Origin: Rhizobacter terrae | GTDB lineage: Bacteria; Pseudomonadota; Gammaproteobacteria; Burkholderiales; Burkholderiaceae_C | Direction of reading: 5' to 3' | DNA: 64,000 nucleotides | NCBI RefSeq assembly: GCF_003852895.1 | Contig: NZ_QUSW01000012.1 | Location: forward strand, 29,268-93,267 | Shown: positions 19,183 to 27,941 of the stretch, one piece after another | Layout of the letters: the number at the start of each line of letters is the position of its first letter | How positions within the stretch are numbered: the first letter of the stretch is position 1 | Translations under genes and position numbers: made by a program | Notes under the pieces: generated by a model | Databases searched by the model: none | What the model was told of the DNA's origin: nothing | Seen by the model: the letters and a program-made list of their open reading frames with translations, nothing else

Positions 19183-19998
19183 ATGTCTTCATCGCCCCTG
19201 TTCCACCGACTCTTGCTGACCGGCGCGCAAGGCCGCCTGGGCGGCGTGCTGCGCCCGAGGCTGCGCGACTGGGCCACGGTGCTGCGCGTGTCCGACCGCG
19301 TGCCGCTCTCGCCCGCGGTGCACGAGGGCGAGGAAGACCTGCCCTGCGACCTGGCCGACCGCGCCGCGGTGCTGGCGCTGATGGAGGGCGTGGATGCGGT
19401 GGTGCACATGGGCGGCATCTCGCGCGAAGACCGCTTCGATGCCATCTTGCAGTCGAACATCGTGGGCGTCTTCAACCTCTACGAGGCCGCCCGCAAGCAC
19501 GGTGTGCGGCGCGTGGTGTTCGCAAGCTCCAACCACGTGACGGGCTTCTACCGCCAGGACGAGACCATCCGGCCCGACGCGGCGCGCCGGCCGGATGGCC
19601 TGTACGGCGTCAGCAAGTGCTTCGGCGAAGACCTGTCCCGCTACTACTTCGACCGGTTCGGCATCGAGACGGTGTGCCTGCGCATCGGCGCCTCCTTTCC
19701 CGAGGTGCGCGACCGGCGCATGCTGGCCACCTACCTGAGCCATGACGACCTGACGCAGCTGGTGCGCTGCGCGCTGACGGCGCCCAGGGTGGGCCACTGC
19801 GTGATCTACGGCGTGTCCGGCAACAAGCACGTGTGGTGGGACAACCGCCAGGCGGCGCACCTGGGTTTCGTGGCGAAGGACAGCTCCGAACCCATGCGCG
19901 CCACACTCGAGGCGAACACGCCCGAGCCCGATCCCCAGGACCCGGCGGCCATCTACCAAGGTGGCGGCTTCGTGGTCATGGGCCCTTTCGACGATTGA
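19183..19998 (+). CDS. udh: Uronate dehydrogenase (NAD-dependent)
   Basis: The 271-residue SDR-type enzyme has the Rossmann motif TGAQGRLGG (residues 13-21), the catalytic Tyr141-x3-Lys145 (YGVSK) with SSNH upstream, and the NAD-preferring aspartate region LRVSDR. The overall pattern (HMGGISREDRF, then SNHVTGFYR) matches the Agrobacterium and Pseudomonas Udh family. It oxidises glucuronate or galacturonate to the aldaro-lactone, the first step of the pathway in which GudD is the dehydratase. A TTG at 19162 would add seven residues; ATG 19183 is preferred by family length. Confidence 0.92.
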   Translation: MSSSPLFHRLLLTGAQGRLGGVLRPRLRDWATVLRVSDRVPLSPAVHEGEEDLPCDLADRAAVLALMEGVDAVVHMGGISREDRFDAILQSNIVGVFNLYEAARKHGVRRVVFASSNHVTGFYRQDETIRPDAARRPDGLYGVSKCFGEDLSRYYFDRFGIETVCLRIGASFPEVRDRRMLATYLSHDDLTQLVRCALTAPRVGHCVIYGVSGNKHVWWDNRQAAHLGFVAKDSSEPMRATLEANTPEPDPQDPAAIYQGGGFVVMGPFDD

Positions 19999-20022
19999 TA
20001 CGAACCGCAGGATGCATCCACC

Positions 20023-21207
20023 ATGCGCCACTGCCGATTGCTTGTGCGATTGCTTGTGTTCAGCCTGTCCCTGGGCCTGGCCGCCTGTTCGACGCCAGGG
20101 CAAGGCATGACAGCCGCGCCTGAACCTGTGCTTGAAGTGCCCACGGCGCAGACGCTGGTCGCCGCGAAGGTGAAGGACCCGAACGCGTCGTTCTTCGACG
20201 TGGCGGCACGCCGCCGGCAACTGGCCGGCGACTTGCCGCCCAGGGTGCGGGCGTCGCTGCCGCCGCGTACGGGCTGCTCCACCACGGCCGCCCCCACGCC
20301 GCCCACGGGTGCCATGGAGATCCCCCGCCGATATCTCGCGCCGCCTCCAGGCCGCGGACCGCTGAACCCCGAGCAGGCCAAACGCGCCGGGCCCTACTGG
20401 CAGCTGGAAGACTTCGTGGCCGAGGCGTCCACGCGCTATGGTGCCTATGGCGACCCGGCCGTCGCAAGCTGCCTGCTCGCAACGCTGGATGCCTGGGCCC
20501 GTGCCGAGACGCTGCTCAACTACGACCCGAAGGCCTGGTCGCAGTCCTGGTTCACGGTCGAGTGGACGACCACGAGCGCAGCACTGGCGGTGTCCATCAT
20601 CCGCGCCGAGCCATCGCTGGACCAGGACTCGCTCCAGCGCGTCACCGCCTGGCTGGACCGGGTCGCCCGCAAGCAGCTTTCTCACACCGCCGTCATGGGC
20701 GGCTCGCAGAACAACCACGCGTACTGGCGCGGGCTGATGGCCACGTCCACCGCCATCGTGGCTGCCGATGACGAGCTCTTCCGGCAAGGCCTCGCGCTCT
20801 TCGCCACGGGCATCGAGCACATCGCCGAAGACGGCAGCTTCCCGCTGGAAATGCAGCGCGGCGAACTCGCCGTGCACTACCAGAACTTCGCGATCATGCC
20901 GCTCATGGCCACGGCGGAGCTGGCGCGGCGTCAAGGCATCGACCTCTACCGCTACAGCGCCAACGGCCGCACGCTGCAGAACGCAGCGGGCTTCCTGCTC
21001 TCCGCGCTCGATGACCCGGCCGTCGTCCGCAAGCACCAGTCGATGGCGCAGGACGAGGTCCCGCCCGAAGACCTCTCATGGATGGAATGGGCCGCGCTGC
21101 GATGGCACGACCCGCGCCTCGCCAGGCACCTCACGCACCCGATGTTCCACCGGCGCCTGGGCGGCGGGATCACGGCACTCGTCGCCGGCACCACACCCTC
21201 TCACTGA
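20023..21207 (+). CDS. PL5 alginate lyase-like lipoprotein
   Basis: The 394-residue protein has a lipoprotein signal with lipobox LGLAAC (Cys22), then a mostly alpha-helical domain resembling family PL5 (AlgL). NNHAYWRG carries the conserved Asn-His pair, followed by EMQRGELAVHYQNFA, the region of the catalytic tyrosine and arginine. PL5 enzymes cleave polymannuronate; some relatives act on glucuronan. It lies 24 bp after udh and 10 bp before a TRAP binding protein. Its location at the cell envelope, and the pathway next to it, suggest cleavage of polyuronide in the periplasm. It is not part of an alginate biosynthesis cluster, so it is catabolic. Confidence 0.85.
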   Translation: MRHCRLLVRLLVFSLSLGLAACSTPGQGMTAAPEPVLEVPTAQTLVAAKVKDPNASFFDVAARRRQLAGDLPPRVRASLPPRTGCSTTAAPTPPTGAMEIPRRYLAPPPGRGPLNPEQAKRAGPYWQLEDFVAEASTRYGAYGDPAVASCLLATLDAWARAETLLNYDPKAWSQSWFTVEWTTTSAALAVSIIRAEPSLDQDSLQRVTAWLDRVARKQLSHTAVMGGSQNNHAYWRGLMATSTAIVAADDELFRQGLALFATGIEHIAEDGSFPLEMQRGELAVHYQNFAIMPLMATAELARRQGIDLYRYSANGRTLQNAAGFLLSALDDPAVVRKHQSMAQDEVPPEDLSWMEWAALRWHDPRLARHLTHPMFHRRLGGGITALVAGTTPSH

Positions 21208-21217
21208 GGAGGTTCAC

Positions 21218-22207
21218 ATGGCCAAGACATGGCGCTTCGCCGCGAAGCGCGGGGCCGCTGCATGGGCGGCGCTGCTGTGCAGCGGCATGGCGGTCGCGCA
21301 GACCGTCGAGCTCAAGACCTGGAACATCCACCCGCCCGGCTACCCGGTGACGCAGGCGCTGGAGTTCTTCGCCGACGCCATCGCGTCCGGCACGGGCAAC
21401 CGCTACACCGTCAAGCTGCATTCCAACGGCGTGCTCGGCGACCAGCCCAAGGCCGTGCAGATGATGAAGCGCGGCGAGATCGACCTGGCGGAGTTCAGCC
21501 TCTCGCCCTTGTCTGAAGCCGCGCCCGGCGCGAAGGTGCTGACCCTGCCCTTCCTCTTTCGCGATGCCGGCCACATGTACCGCCAGCTCGACGGCAAGCT
21601 CGGCGAACGCTTCTCGCAGACCCTGCGCCGCGCCGGCTACGTGGTGCTCGGCTGGTACGACGGCGGCGCGCGGCACTTCTACTGCGCCAACCACCGGGTG
21701 CGCGGGGCGTCCGACTTCTCGGGCCTGAAGGTGCGCGTGCAGCAGTCGGAGACCGCCATCCACATGGTCAAGCTGCTGGGAGCGACGCCGGTGGTCATGC
21801 CCTACCGCGAGGTGCTCGACGGGCTCAAGACGGGCGCCATCGACTGCGCCGAGAACAACCTGCCGGCCTACGAATCCACCGGCCACATGTCGGTGGCGAA
21901 ATTCGTGTTCCTGTCCAGCCACACCGTGACGCCCGAGGCGCTGGTGATGTCGGCCAAGGCCTGGGACGCACTGGGTGAGGCGGACCGCCAGGTCTTCCTC
22001 GACGCCGGCCGCCGCTCGGCCGAACGCATGCGGGAGCTGTGGAAGACGCGCACCGAACAGGCGCGCCAGGCCGCAGGCAAGCAAGGGACCCAGTTCTTCG
22101 CCATGGAGGACTACGGGCCGATCGTGAATCGAATGAAGCCCCTGTACGAGGGCTACTTCAAGGACCCGGTGACGCGCCAGGAGATGCTTTCCATCCTGGC
22201 GGACTGA
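21218..22207 (+). CDS. TRAP-type substrate-binding protein (DctP family), orphan
   Basis: The 329-residue periplasmic protein has a signal peptide ending AVAQT and the DctP fold (NGVLGDQPKAVQMMKRGEIDLAEF, recognisable by its ends NGVLGDQ and RGEIDLAEF; the arginine-containing KVRVQQSE; the P-Y-R-E-V-L-D-G-L-K-T-G-A-I-D segment). GAGGAGGT at 21205-21212 precedes ATG 21218. No DctQ or DctM subunits follow; the next gene is a secreted enzyme. It probably delivers a uronate or unsaturated uronide to a TRAP permease encoded elsewhere. Confidence 0.9.
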   Translation: MAKTWRFAAKRGAAAWAALLCSGMAVAQTVELKTWNIHPPGYPVTQALEFFADAIASGTGNRYTVKLHSNGVLGDQPKAVQMMKRGEIDLAEFSLSPLSEAAPGAKVLTLPFLFRDAGHMYRQLDGKLGERFSQTLRRAGYVVLGWYDGGARHFYCANHRVRGASDFSGLKVRVQQSETAIHMVKLLGATPVVMPYREVLDGLKTGAIDCAENNLPAYESTGHMSVAKFVFLSSHTVTPEALVMSAKAWDALGEADRQVFLDAGRRSAERMRELWKTRTEQARQAAGKQGTQFFAMEDYGPIVNRMKPLYEGYFKDPVTRQEMLSILAD

Positions 22208-22236
22208 GTCCTTCGTCCACTCATGAGGAGAACCGC

Positions 22237-24951
22237 TTGAAACTCAACCACCTCACCGCCTCGACATCCGGCCGCGTCGCCGGATGGATGGCGCTGCTGC
22301 TGCTGATGGCCTTCGCGCTGTCGGCCCATGCGCTCGACCTGAGCGCCGCCAACCGCCGCGCGCCCCTTCCCGGCCTCTACGACTGGCGGCACGCCGGCTA
22401 CAACGAAGGCGCCGACCTGCCCACCGATGCCAACGTCACCGCCACCATCTACGCGGTGAACTTCGGCGTCACCGCCAACGACGGGACCGACGACACCACG
22501 GCCTTGCAGGCGGCCATCGACTCCGGCTCCGGCACGGGCTTCAACGGCCTGCGCAAGCTGGTGCTGCCGGCGGGCACCATCAACATCTCGCGCTCCATCG
22601 CCGTGCGATCGAGCTACCTGTGGATCGTTGGCGCCGGCAGCGATCCGGCCACCGGCACGAAGATCGTCTTCAAGCCCGATGCCAACACGCGCTACGACAT
22701 CCTCACCGCCGACAGCAGCCAGCCCGACATGAGCGCCATGGCCTCGGGCTCGGGCCAGATGGGCTGGGTGTGGCCGGGCCGCGGCCTGTTCAAGGTGCAG
22801 GTGACTGACGTGCACGATGCCTACGCGAGCGAATACGCCGCGGCGCCCGCCAACCGCCGCGACATCTTCGAAGGCAGCGTGAACTTCCACTGGAAGGCCG
22901 GCGTCAAGGTGAGGCAGACGGCGCCCTATGCCGCGCTCAAGGGCGCGACCATCATCCCGCTGGACAGCAGCGCCGACATGTCGCACTTCAGCGTGGGCGG
23001 CTACGTGCAGATCGGCGCCGCGAACACGAGGAAGATGTTCACCGACGAGATGGGCGCGGACTGCGTGGCCAGCCCGGACGAGTGCACCAACGGCTTCATG
23101 AAGTCGCAGGTGTTCAAGCTGAGCGCGGTGGACGCCGCCGGCAAGACCATCACCCTCGACAAGCCGCTGGAGTTCGACCTCAACCGCGACAGCGTGGCGG
23201 ACGGCTCGGCCCAGATGCCCGCGTCGGCCGGCGGCTCGCCCGCGCTCTACTACAGCAAGGCCGTGCCGCTGAAGATGGTGCGCGGCGTGGGCTTCTCGAA
23301 CTTCTACACCGAGCTGCCGCTGACCGGCCTGCCCAGGCTGGGCGGCGGCACGCACACCGCCACCGCGGCGGACGCCATCCACAACTACGGCAACATCGCG
23401 CCCGAGTACGCGATGCACGGCATCATCTTCAAGTGGGCGGCGGATTCCTTCGTGCGCAACGTGAAGCTCTCGATGACCGGATCGCATCCCATCGTCACCG
23501 AGTTCGCCAAGAACATCCAGGTGCAGGACAACCAGGTCGACGGCGCCTGGAACAAGGGCAAGGGCGGCAACGGCTACCTGCGCGGGAGCAAGGTGTGGGA
23601 CAGCCTCTACACCGGCAACACCCTGCGCAACGTGCGGCACTTCACCTTCCAGTGGGGCGCGTCGGGCAACGTCGCGATTGCCAACGACTTCGACTGCGAC
23701 ATGAACCTGCACGGCGGCTGGGAGCGCAACAACCTGTTCGAGCTGAACACGGTCAAGGTGCCCTTCAACCATTCGTCGGGCAGCTGCACCGCGAACTGTG
23801 GCGGCGAAGGCGGCGGCACCGACGCGGGCACCTGGTACCCCATCTACTGGTCCACCGGCGGGAAGGCCCACTGGGCCGGCGCCACGGGGCCGAAGAACAT
23901 CTTCTACAACAACCTGATGAAGAAGGAGAAGGACGCCAACGGTGATCACGTCGGCGACGGCTTCGGCGGCACCGACTCCGACTTCCTGCCCTACTACAGC
24001 AGCGACGGATCGAAGCAGCACACCATCTTCCAGCTCGGCACCGACAGTGCGAACGAGGCGAACTACAAGCACCTGGAGACCTCGCCCGGCGTGAAGCTGG
24101 CGGACTGGGGCGGCAGCGAGACGCTGGACTGGGCGGTGAGCCCGCGCAATGGCGTGAACAGCAGTCGCACGGATGGGGCGAGTGCGTCGCTGTTTCTGGT
24201 GAACGCCGGGGCACCCTGCACGGTGCCGGGCACGCCGGCCGGTTTGGTGGCGACACCCGGCAATGCGCAGGTCAACACCAGCTGGAATGCTGTGAGCGGC
24301 GCGGCGAGCTACACACTGAGCTGGAAAGCTGACGCGGCTTCGGCCTGGACGGCGGCCGGCGGCATCACCAGCACCAGTTCGTCGCGCACGGGCCTGGCCA
24401 ACGGCACGCTGTACGACTTCAAGGTGGCCGCAGTGAACAGCTGCGGCACGAGTGCCGATTCGACGGTGGTGAAGGCAACACCCGCAGGCAGCGGTGGGGG
24501 CGGAGGTTCCTTCGAGGTCAAGGCCGAACTGAACCGCGACGACAGCAAGCAGACGAAGTACAACGTGAGCGTGAAGAACACCGGCACGGCGGCGGCGACG
24601 GGCTTGTCGGCCCGCATCTACGTGGACGTGTCGGAACTGCTCGCCGCCAACCATGCGGCTTCGTCCGTGGTCTGCGATGTCCGCTCGGGCACGAGCAGTT
24701 CATTCACCTGCAGCGCGCTCAAGCCCTACAGCGGCAACGTGTACTACGCCGAAATGAACTTCGGCAGCTACAACCTTGCGGCGGGCGCAACGCTGAACCA
24801 CAACGTCACGCTGCGCCTGTCGGACTGGGCGCTGATCTGGAACAGCGGTAACGACTATTCGCGGACTGGGCTGAACACGAGTTCGGCGGTGGTGACCACG
24901 CGGATTCCGGTGTACCAGGGCGGGACGCTGGCATCGGGCACCAACCCCTGA
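22237..24951 (+). CDS. Secreted beta-helix polysaccharide-active protein with FN3 and CBM3-like modules (TTG start)
   Basis: The best start is TTG 22237, with GAGGAG at 22225-22230; no ATG lies at the right place, and the frame stays open back into the preceding gene. The 904 residues begin with a signal peptide (MALLLLMAFALSAHAL). A large right-handed beta-helix follows, starting NFGVTANDGTDDTTALQ, the Pectate_lyase_3/GH28-related signature. At ~664-755 is a fibronectin type III domain (PAGLVATPGNAQVNTSW), then a Gly/Ser linker and a ~135-residue C-terminal domain resembling CBM3. The substrate is unknown; its place after a PL5-like gene and a TRAP binding protein suggests an extracellular uronic-acid-containing polymer. 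It ends a five-gene + strand run. Confidence 0.82.
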   Translation: MKLNHLTASTSGRVAGWMALLLLMAFALSAHALDLSAANRRAPLPGLYDWRHAGYNEGADLPTDANVTATIYAVNFGVTANDGTDDTTALQAAIDSGSGTGFNGLRKLVLPAGTINISRSIAVRSSYLWIVGAGSDPATGTKIVFKPDANTRYDILTADSSQPDMSAMASGSGQMGWVWPGRGLFKVQVTDVHDAYASEYAAAPANRRDIFEGSVNFHWKAGVKVRQTAPYAALKGATIIPLDSSADMSHFSVGGYVQIGAANTRKMFTDEMGADCVASPDECTNGFMKSQVFKLSAVDAAGKTITLDKPLEFDLNRDSVADGSAQMPASAGGSPALYYSKAVPLKMVRGVGFSNFYTELPLTGLPRLGGGTHTATAADAIHNYGNIAPEYAMHGIIFKWAADSFVRNVKLSMTGSHPIVTEFAKNIQVQDNQVDGAWNKGKGGNGYLRGSKVWDSLYTGNTLRNVRHFTFQWGASGNVAIANDFDCDMNLHGGWERNNLFELNTVKVPFNHSSGSCTANCGGEGGGTDAGTWYPIYWSTGGKAHWAGATGPKNIFYNNLMKKEKDANGDHVGDGFGGTDSDFLPYYSSDGSKQHTIFQLGTDSANEANYKHLETSPGVKLADWGGSETLDWAVSPRNGVNSSRTDGASASLFLVNAGAPCTVPGTPAGLVATPGNAQVNTSWNAVSGAASYTLSWKADAASAWTAAGGITSTSSSRTGLANGTLYDFKVAAVNSCGTSADSTVVKATPAGSGGGGGSFEVKAELNRDDSKQTKYNVSVKNTGTAAATGLSARIYVDVSELLAANHAASSVVCDVRSGTSSSFTCSALKPYSGNVYYAEMNFGSYNLAAGATLNHNVTLRLSDWALIWNSGNDYSRTGLNTSSAVVTTRIPVYQGGTLASGTNP

Positions 24952-24983
24952 TCCCGCCACAACCCGGGAGTCGCCCTGGTCAC

Positions 24984-27698
24984 TCAGCCCTTGAGCTGCC
25001 GCCCCAGCAGGTCCGGCAGCTCCAAGCCCTCCTTGCGCGCCTCGTCGAGCACGCGCTGGGCCAGGGCGCGGTCACTGATGGCCAGGGCGTAGTGGTAGCG
25101 CCTGATCACCGTTTCCGGCTGCAGCGGCTCGACGGCCATGTGCAGCTGGATGAGCGCGTCATGTGTCGGATCCTGCTTCACGCGCGCGGCCAGGGTCTGC
25201 GCGTAGGCAGGATCCGCATATCGGAAGAGCAGCCACGCCCAGGGGCTGGAGCGGCTCGGGAAGCGGCGATCACGGTCGCGCAGGAGGGTCATCACCTCGA
25301 CGATGTCCGGATCGGCCTGCACCAGGCGGCGGAACTCGGGATCTTCGTCGTGGTGAAGGATCATCAGCGTCGACGCCTCGATGAGGCGCCCGTACTTGGC
25401 CAGGCTCGCCGCGAACGCCGGGTTGGCCTTGGCCAGTCGCAATGCGGCCCGGTTTTCCAGTGATTCCGTGAGCATCGACAAGGTGCCGGCACTCGGGCTG
25501 AGTGCGCGCGCCTTGTGCGCCACCTTCACGGCACCATCGGCGTCGAAAGGCTGGCCCAGGCGTGCCAGTGCCGACTGTCCATCCACCCACTGGCCCGCCG
25601 CCACGGCCCACGAGGCCGGGCTGCGCTGAAGTGCGCTCTGGCCCATCAAGGCAGCAGCCTGCCGGACCTGGACCTGGGTCTCCTCGACATTCTTCTTCAG
25701 TTCCGAACCATCGGTCAGTTTGCGCAGGCGCTCCTTGCCGTCGGCCATGTCCACCTTGGCCGCCGTTGCGCGCGTCGCGATGGATTTCATCGCCCCGACA
25801 TCGTCCACGATGGCGGCGATGGATCCGGAGAACGCGTAGGCGCGCGGGTTGCGCGGGGCAAGCAGTGCAGCCTTCTCGCTGTAGGCCAGGCCCTTCTTCA
25901 CGGCCTCGTTCTCCCGGATGGTGCGGCGCACGCGATCGAGCGAAGCCTCGTCGTCGTACAGGAAGGTGACCAGGTGGAAGTTGGCCGGCATGTGCAGCAA
26001 TGGGAGGTCGATGCGTTCACCGAGGATGGCCGCTGCCGCTGCGGAGCCCACCGCGCCCACGTTGTTCAGCAAGAGGATGCTGTCCATGGGCATCAGTGCC
26101 AGGGCTTGGTCGAGCTGGGCCAGTCCGGCATCCCGATGCTTGGGATCGCCCTCCATCGAATACAGCGCCAGGTGAACCAGCGCCGAACTGTTGAGCTGCG
26201 TGGAGCTTTCCGGCATCTTGGCGAACTCCTCGGCCGCCAACTCGTAGTCGCGCTTGGCCGCGGCACGCTGGCCCTTTTGCTCGGCAATCTGTGCACGCAC
26301 CGTGTGGATGGATGCGCGAATGCGGGCCTGCGAACGGTCCGAGCGCTCCAGCCAGGCCAGTTCGTCCTGTGCATCGGTATTCATCACCGAGCGGAGGTGA
26401 GCGGCGGTCCAGCGAAGGTCATTGTCCGTGGCCTTGGCATGCGCTTCCTCGCTCAGCGCTCGCGCCTCCTGAACGGCGCCGATGGAGCGCAGCAGCACGG
26501 ACACGTCGATCAACATTCCGGGCTCCCGCTTGTGCGAGGCCAGCAATTCGTCGAACAGCTTCTTGCCATCGGCCTGCTTGCCCAACCAGTAGTAGACCTG
26601 GCCCAGGTAGAGCCGGTACTTGTCCGTGTTGCCCACCACTCCGCGGATGGACAGGAACACTTTCTCCGCGGCCTGGAACTGCGCGTTGCGCGCCGCAGTG
26701 TCGCTCAAGGTCTGCGCACGCTGGACAGTCACGATGCCCAGGTCCAATGCCACGGGCACGATGGCGGCCGACTGGCGCAACCCCTGCACCAAGGCCTTCA
26801 GCGCACCGCTGGCATTCATCTGCTCGTCGATGAAACCCGACACCATCTCGCGCTTGCCGGCTTCGTCGGCCGCGTCGTAGCGCTTGTAGAACTCGGCCGG
26901 CGCCTTGTCACGGCGCAGCATCTCGATGGAGGACTTCTCGATGCCCGAGACCATGGCCTCGTAGTCGGCCTGCTGCTTCACGAAGACTTTCAGCTTCTCC
27001 TCGGTGTACGGCTGAAGCAGCGCATAGCTGTCGTCCAGCCGCCCCTTGGCTGCATAGATCTGGCCGAGGATGCGGGCGCCCTCGCCTTTTCCGAGCACGG
27101 CAGCGTGCGGTGCCAGCAGCACCTCACAGCGCGCGCAATCGCGGCGCTGGTCCAGCAGTTCAGCGTATTCAATGGCCGCCGCTGCATTGCGCGGATCCGC
27201 CGCCACGATGCGCTCCAGCAGCGGCAGCGTCGCCGTTGCGAGCTTGGCCTTGTCGGTCTCCACCACCTTGATGGCATCGAGGACGGCCTTGGCGCCGGCC
27301 GGGTCCTTGTCGGCATGCGCGGCCACCAGTGCCCAGCCGAGACCGGCCACGTCCTTGCCCGACATGGGCGCGTGTCCGGCTGCGCGTGCGCGCAGGCCAT
27401 GCTGCAGCACCTGCGCCGCGTCGGCCGCGGGCAAGGCCTGCAAGGTGGCGAGGTCCAGCAGTCCTTTCAGGCCGACGGCACCCTGCGACGCCGCTTCGGT
27501 CCCCGATTGCGCCACACCCGCGAACAGCGCGGCCGACTGCACGACATGCCCTTCGGCCCTGGCCTGTGCCGCTTGCTTCAGCTGGCGTGCGGCCACCTGG
27601 CCGGGCGACTGGTAGTACTGCCAGCCGCCGAATCCCACAACCGCCGCGGCAATGGCTGCCCCAGCGATGAGCTTCGCTCTCCCGACGTTTCCCGACAT
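24984..27698 (-). CDS. Membrane-anchored TPR-like protein of unknown function
   Basis: This 904-residue protein has one N-terminal transmembrane helix (LIAGAAIAAAVVGFGGW, residues ~10-26), so the rest is probably periplasmic. The body is alpha-helical, with repeated TPR-like helix pairs (for example RILGQIYAAKGRLDDSYALL and YRLYLGQVYYWLGKQADGKKL). No enzymatic motif was seen. It is convergent with the beta-helix gene (32 bp between stops). It is upstream of, and divergent from, a T3SS-linked gene at 27942, with 243 bp between them. Architecture resembles scaffolds for envelope assembly or polysaccharide export, but the identity is unknown. Confidence 0.8.
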   Translation of the reverse strand: MSGNVGRAKLIAGAAIAAAVVGFGGWQYYQSPGQVAARQLKQAAQARAEGHVVQSAALFAGVAQSGTEAASQGAVGLKGLLDLATLQALPAADAAQVLQHGLRARAAGHAPMSGKDVAGLGWALVAAHADKDPAGAKAVLDAIKVVETDKAKLATATLPLLERIVAADPRNAAAAIEYAELLDQRRDCARCEVLLAPHAAVLGKGEGARILGQIYAAKGRLDDSYALLQPYTEEKLKVFVKQQADYEAMVSGIEKSSIEMLRRDKAPAEFYKRYDAADEAGKREMVSGFIDEQMNASGALKALVQGLRQSAAIVPVALDLGIVTVQRAQTLSDTAARNAQFQAAEKVFLSIRGVVGNTDKYRLYLGQVYYWLGKQADGKKLFDELLASHKREPGMLIDVSVLLRSIGAVQEARALSEEAHAKATDNDLRWTAAHLRSVMNTDAQDELAWLERSDRSQARIRASIHTVRAQIAEQKGQRAAAKRDYELAAEEFAKMPESSTQLNSSALVHLALYSMEGDPKHRDAGLAQLDQALALMPMDSILLLNNVGAVGSAAAAAILGERIDLPLLHMPANFHLVTFLYDDEASLDRVRRTIRENEAVKKGLAYSEKAALLAPRNPRAYAFSGSIAAIVDDVGAMKSIATRATAAKVDMADGKERLRKLTDGSELKKNVEETQVQVRQAAALMGQSALQRSPASWAVAAGQWVDGQSALARLGQPFDADGAVKVAHKARALSPSAGTLSMLTESLENRAALRLAKANPAFAASLAKYGRLIEASTLMILHHDEDPEFRRLVQADPDIVEVMTLLRDRDRRFPSRSSPWAWLLFRYADPAYAQTLAARVKQDPTHDALIQLHMAVEPLQPETVIRRYHYALAISDRALAQRVLDEARKEGLELPDLLGRQLKG

Positions 27699-27837
27699 TT
27701 CATGATCCTGTTATTTGATGTGCCGGGGTCCCTCCCAGGCGGGGCGAAGCATAAGGCAGCACGTCAGGCCAGCGCACCCCGGTCGACCCGGCTACAGGCG
27801 CATCCTCGGGCAAAAGTCACGCCCGGAATCGGGTACA

Positions 27838-27849
27838 CCCTAGCTCGGG
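27838..27849 (+). promoter_or_regulatory. T3SS-linked palindromic element, copy A
   Basis: CCCTAGCTCGGG lies 92 bp upstream of the 27942 start. It matches copies at 33946-33957, 53313-53324 and 54250-54261 (core CCCnAGCT). TATGGT, a weak -10, begins exactly 35 nt after its last base; no -35 hexamer was seen, as expected for an activator site. Confidence 0.65.
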
Positions 27850-27941
27850 CGCGTCCGATCTGGGCGTCGTCGAACGCGGTGGATATGGTCTGGAGGTCCG
27901 AGCCTTGAGCTCGCCCTTCATGCCGTCCCACGGAGTCCACC

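Noticed and set aside
22039..22236. Upstream extension of the beta-helix gene (ATG 22039)
   Set aside because: It overlaps the TRAP binding protein in another frame and would bury the signal peptide; TTG 22237 with a good Shine-Dalgarno is better.
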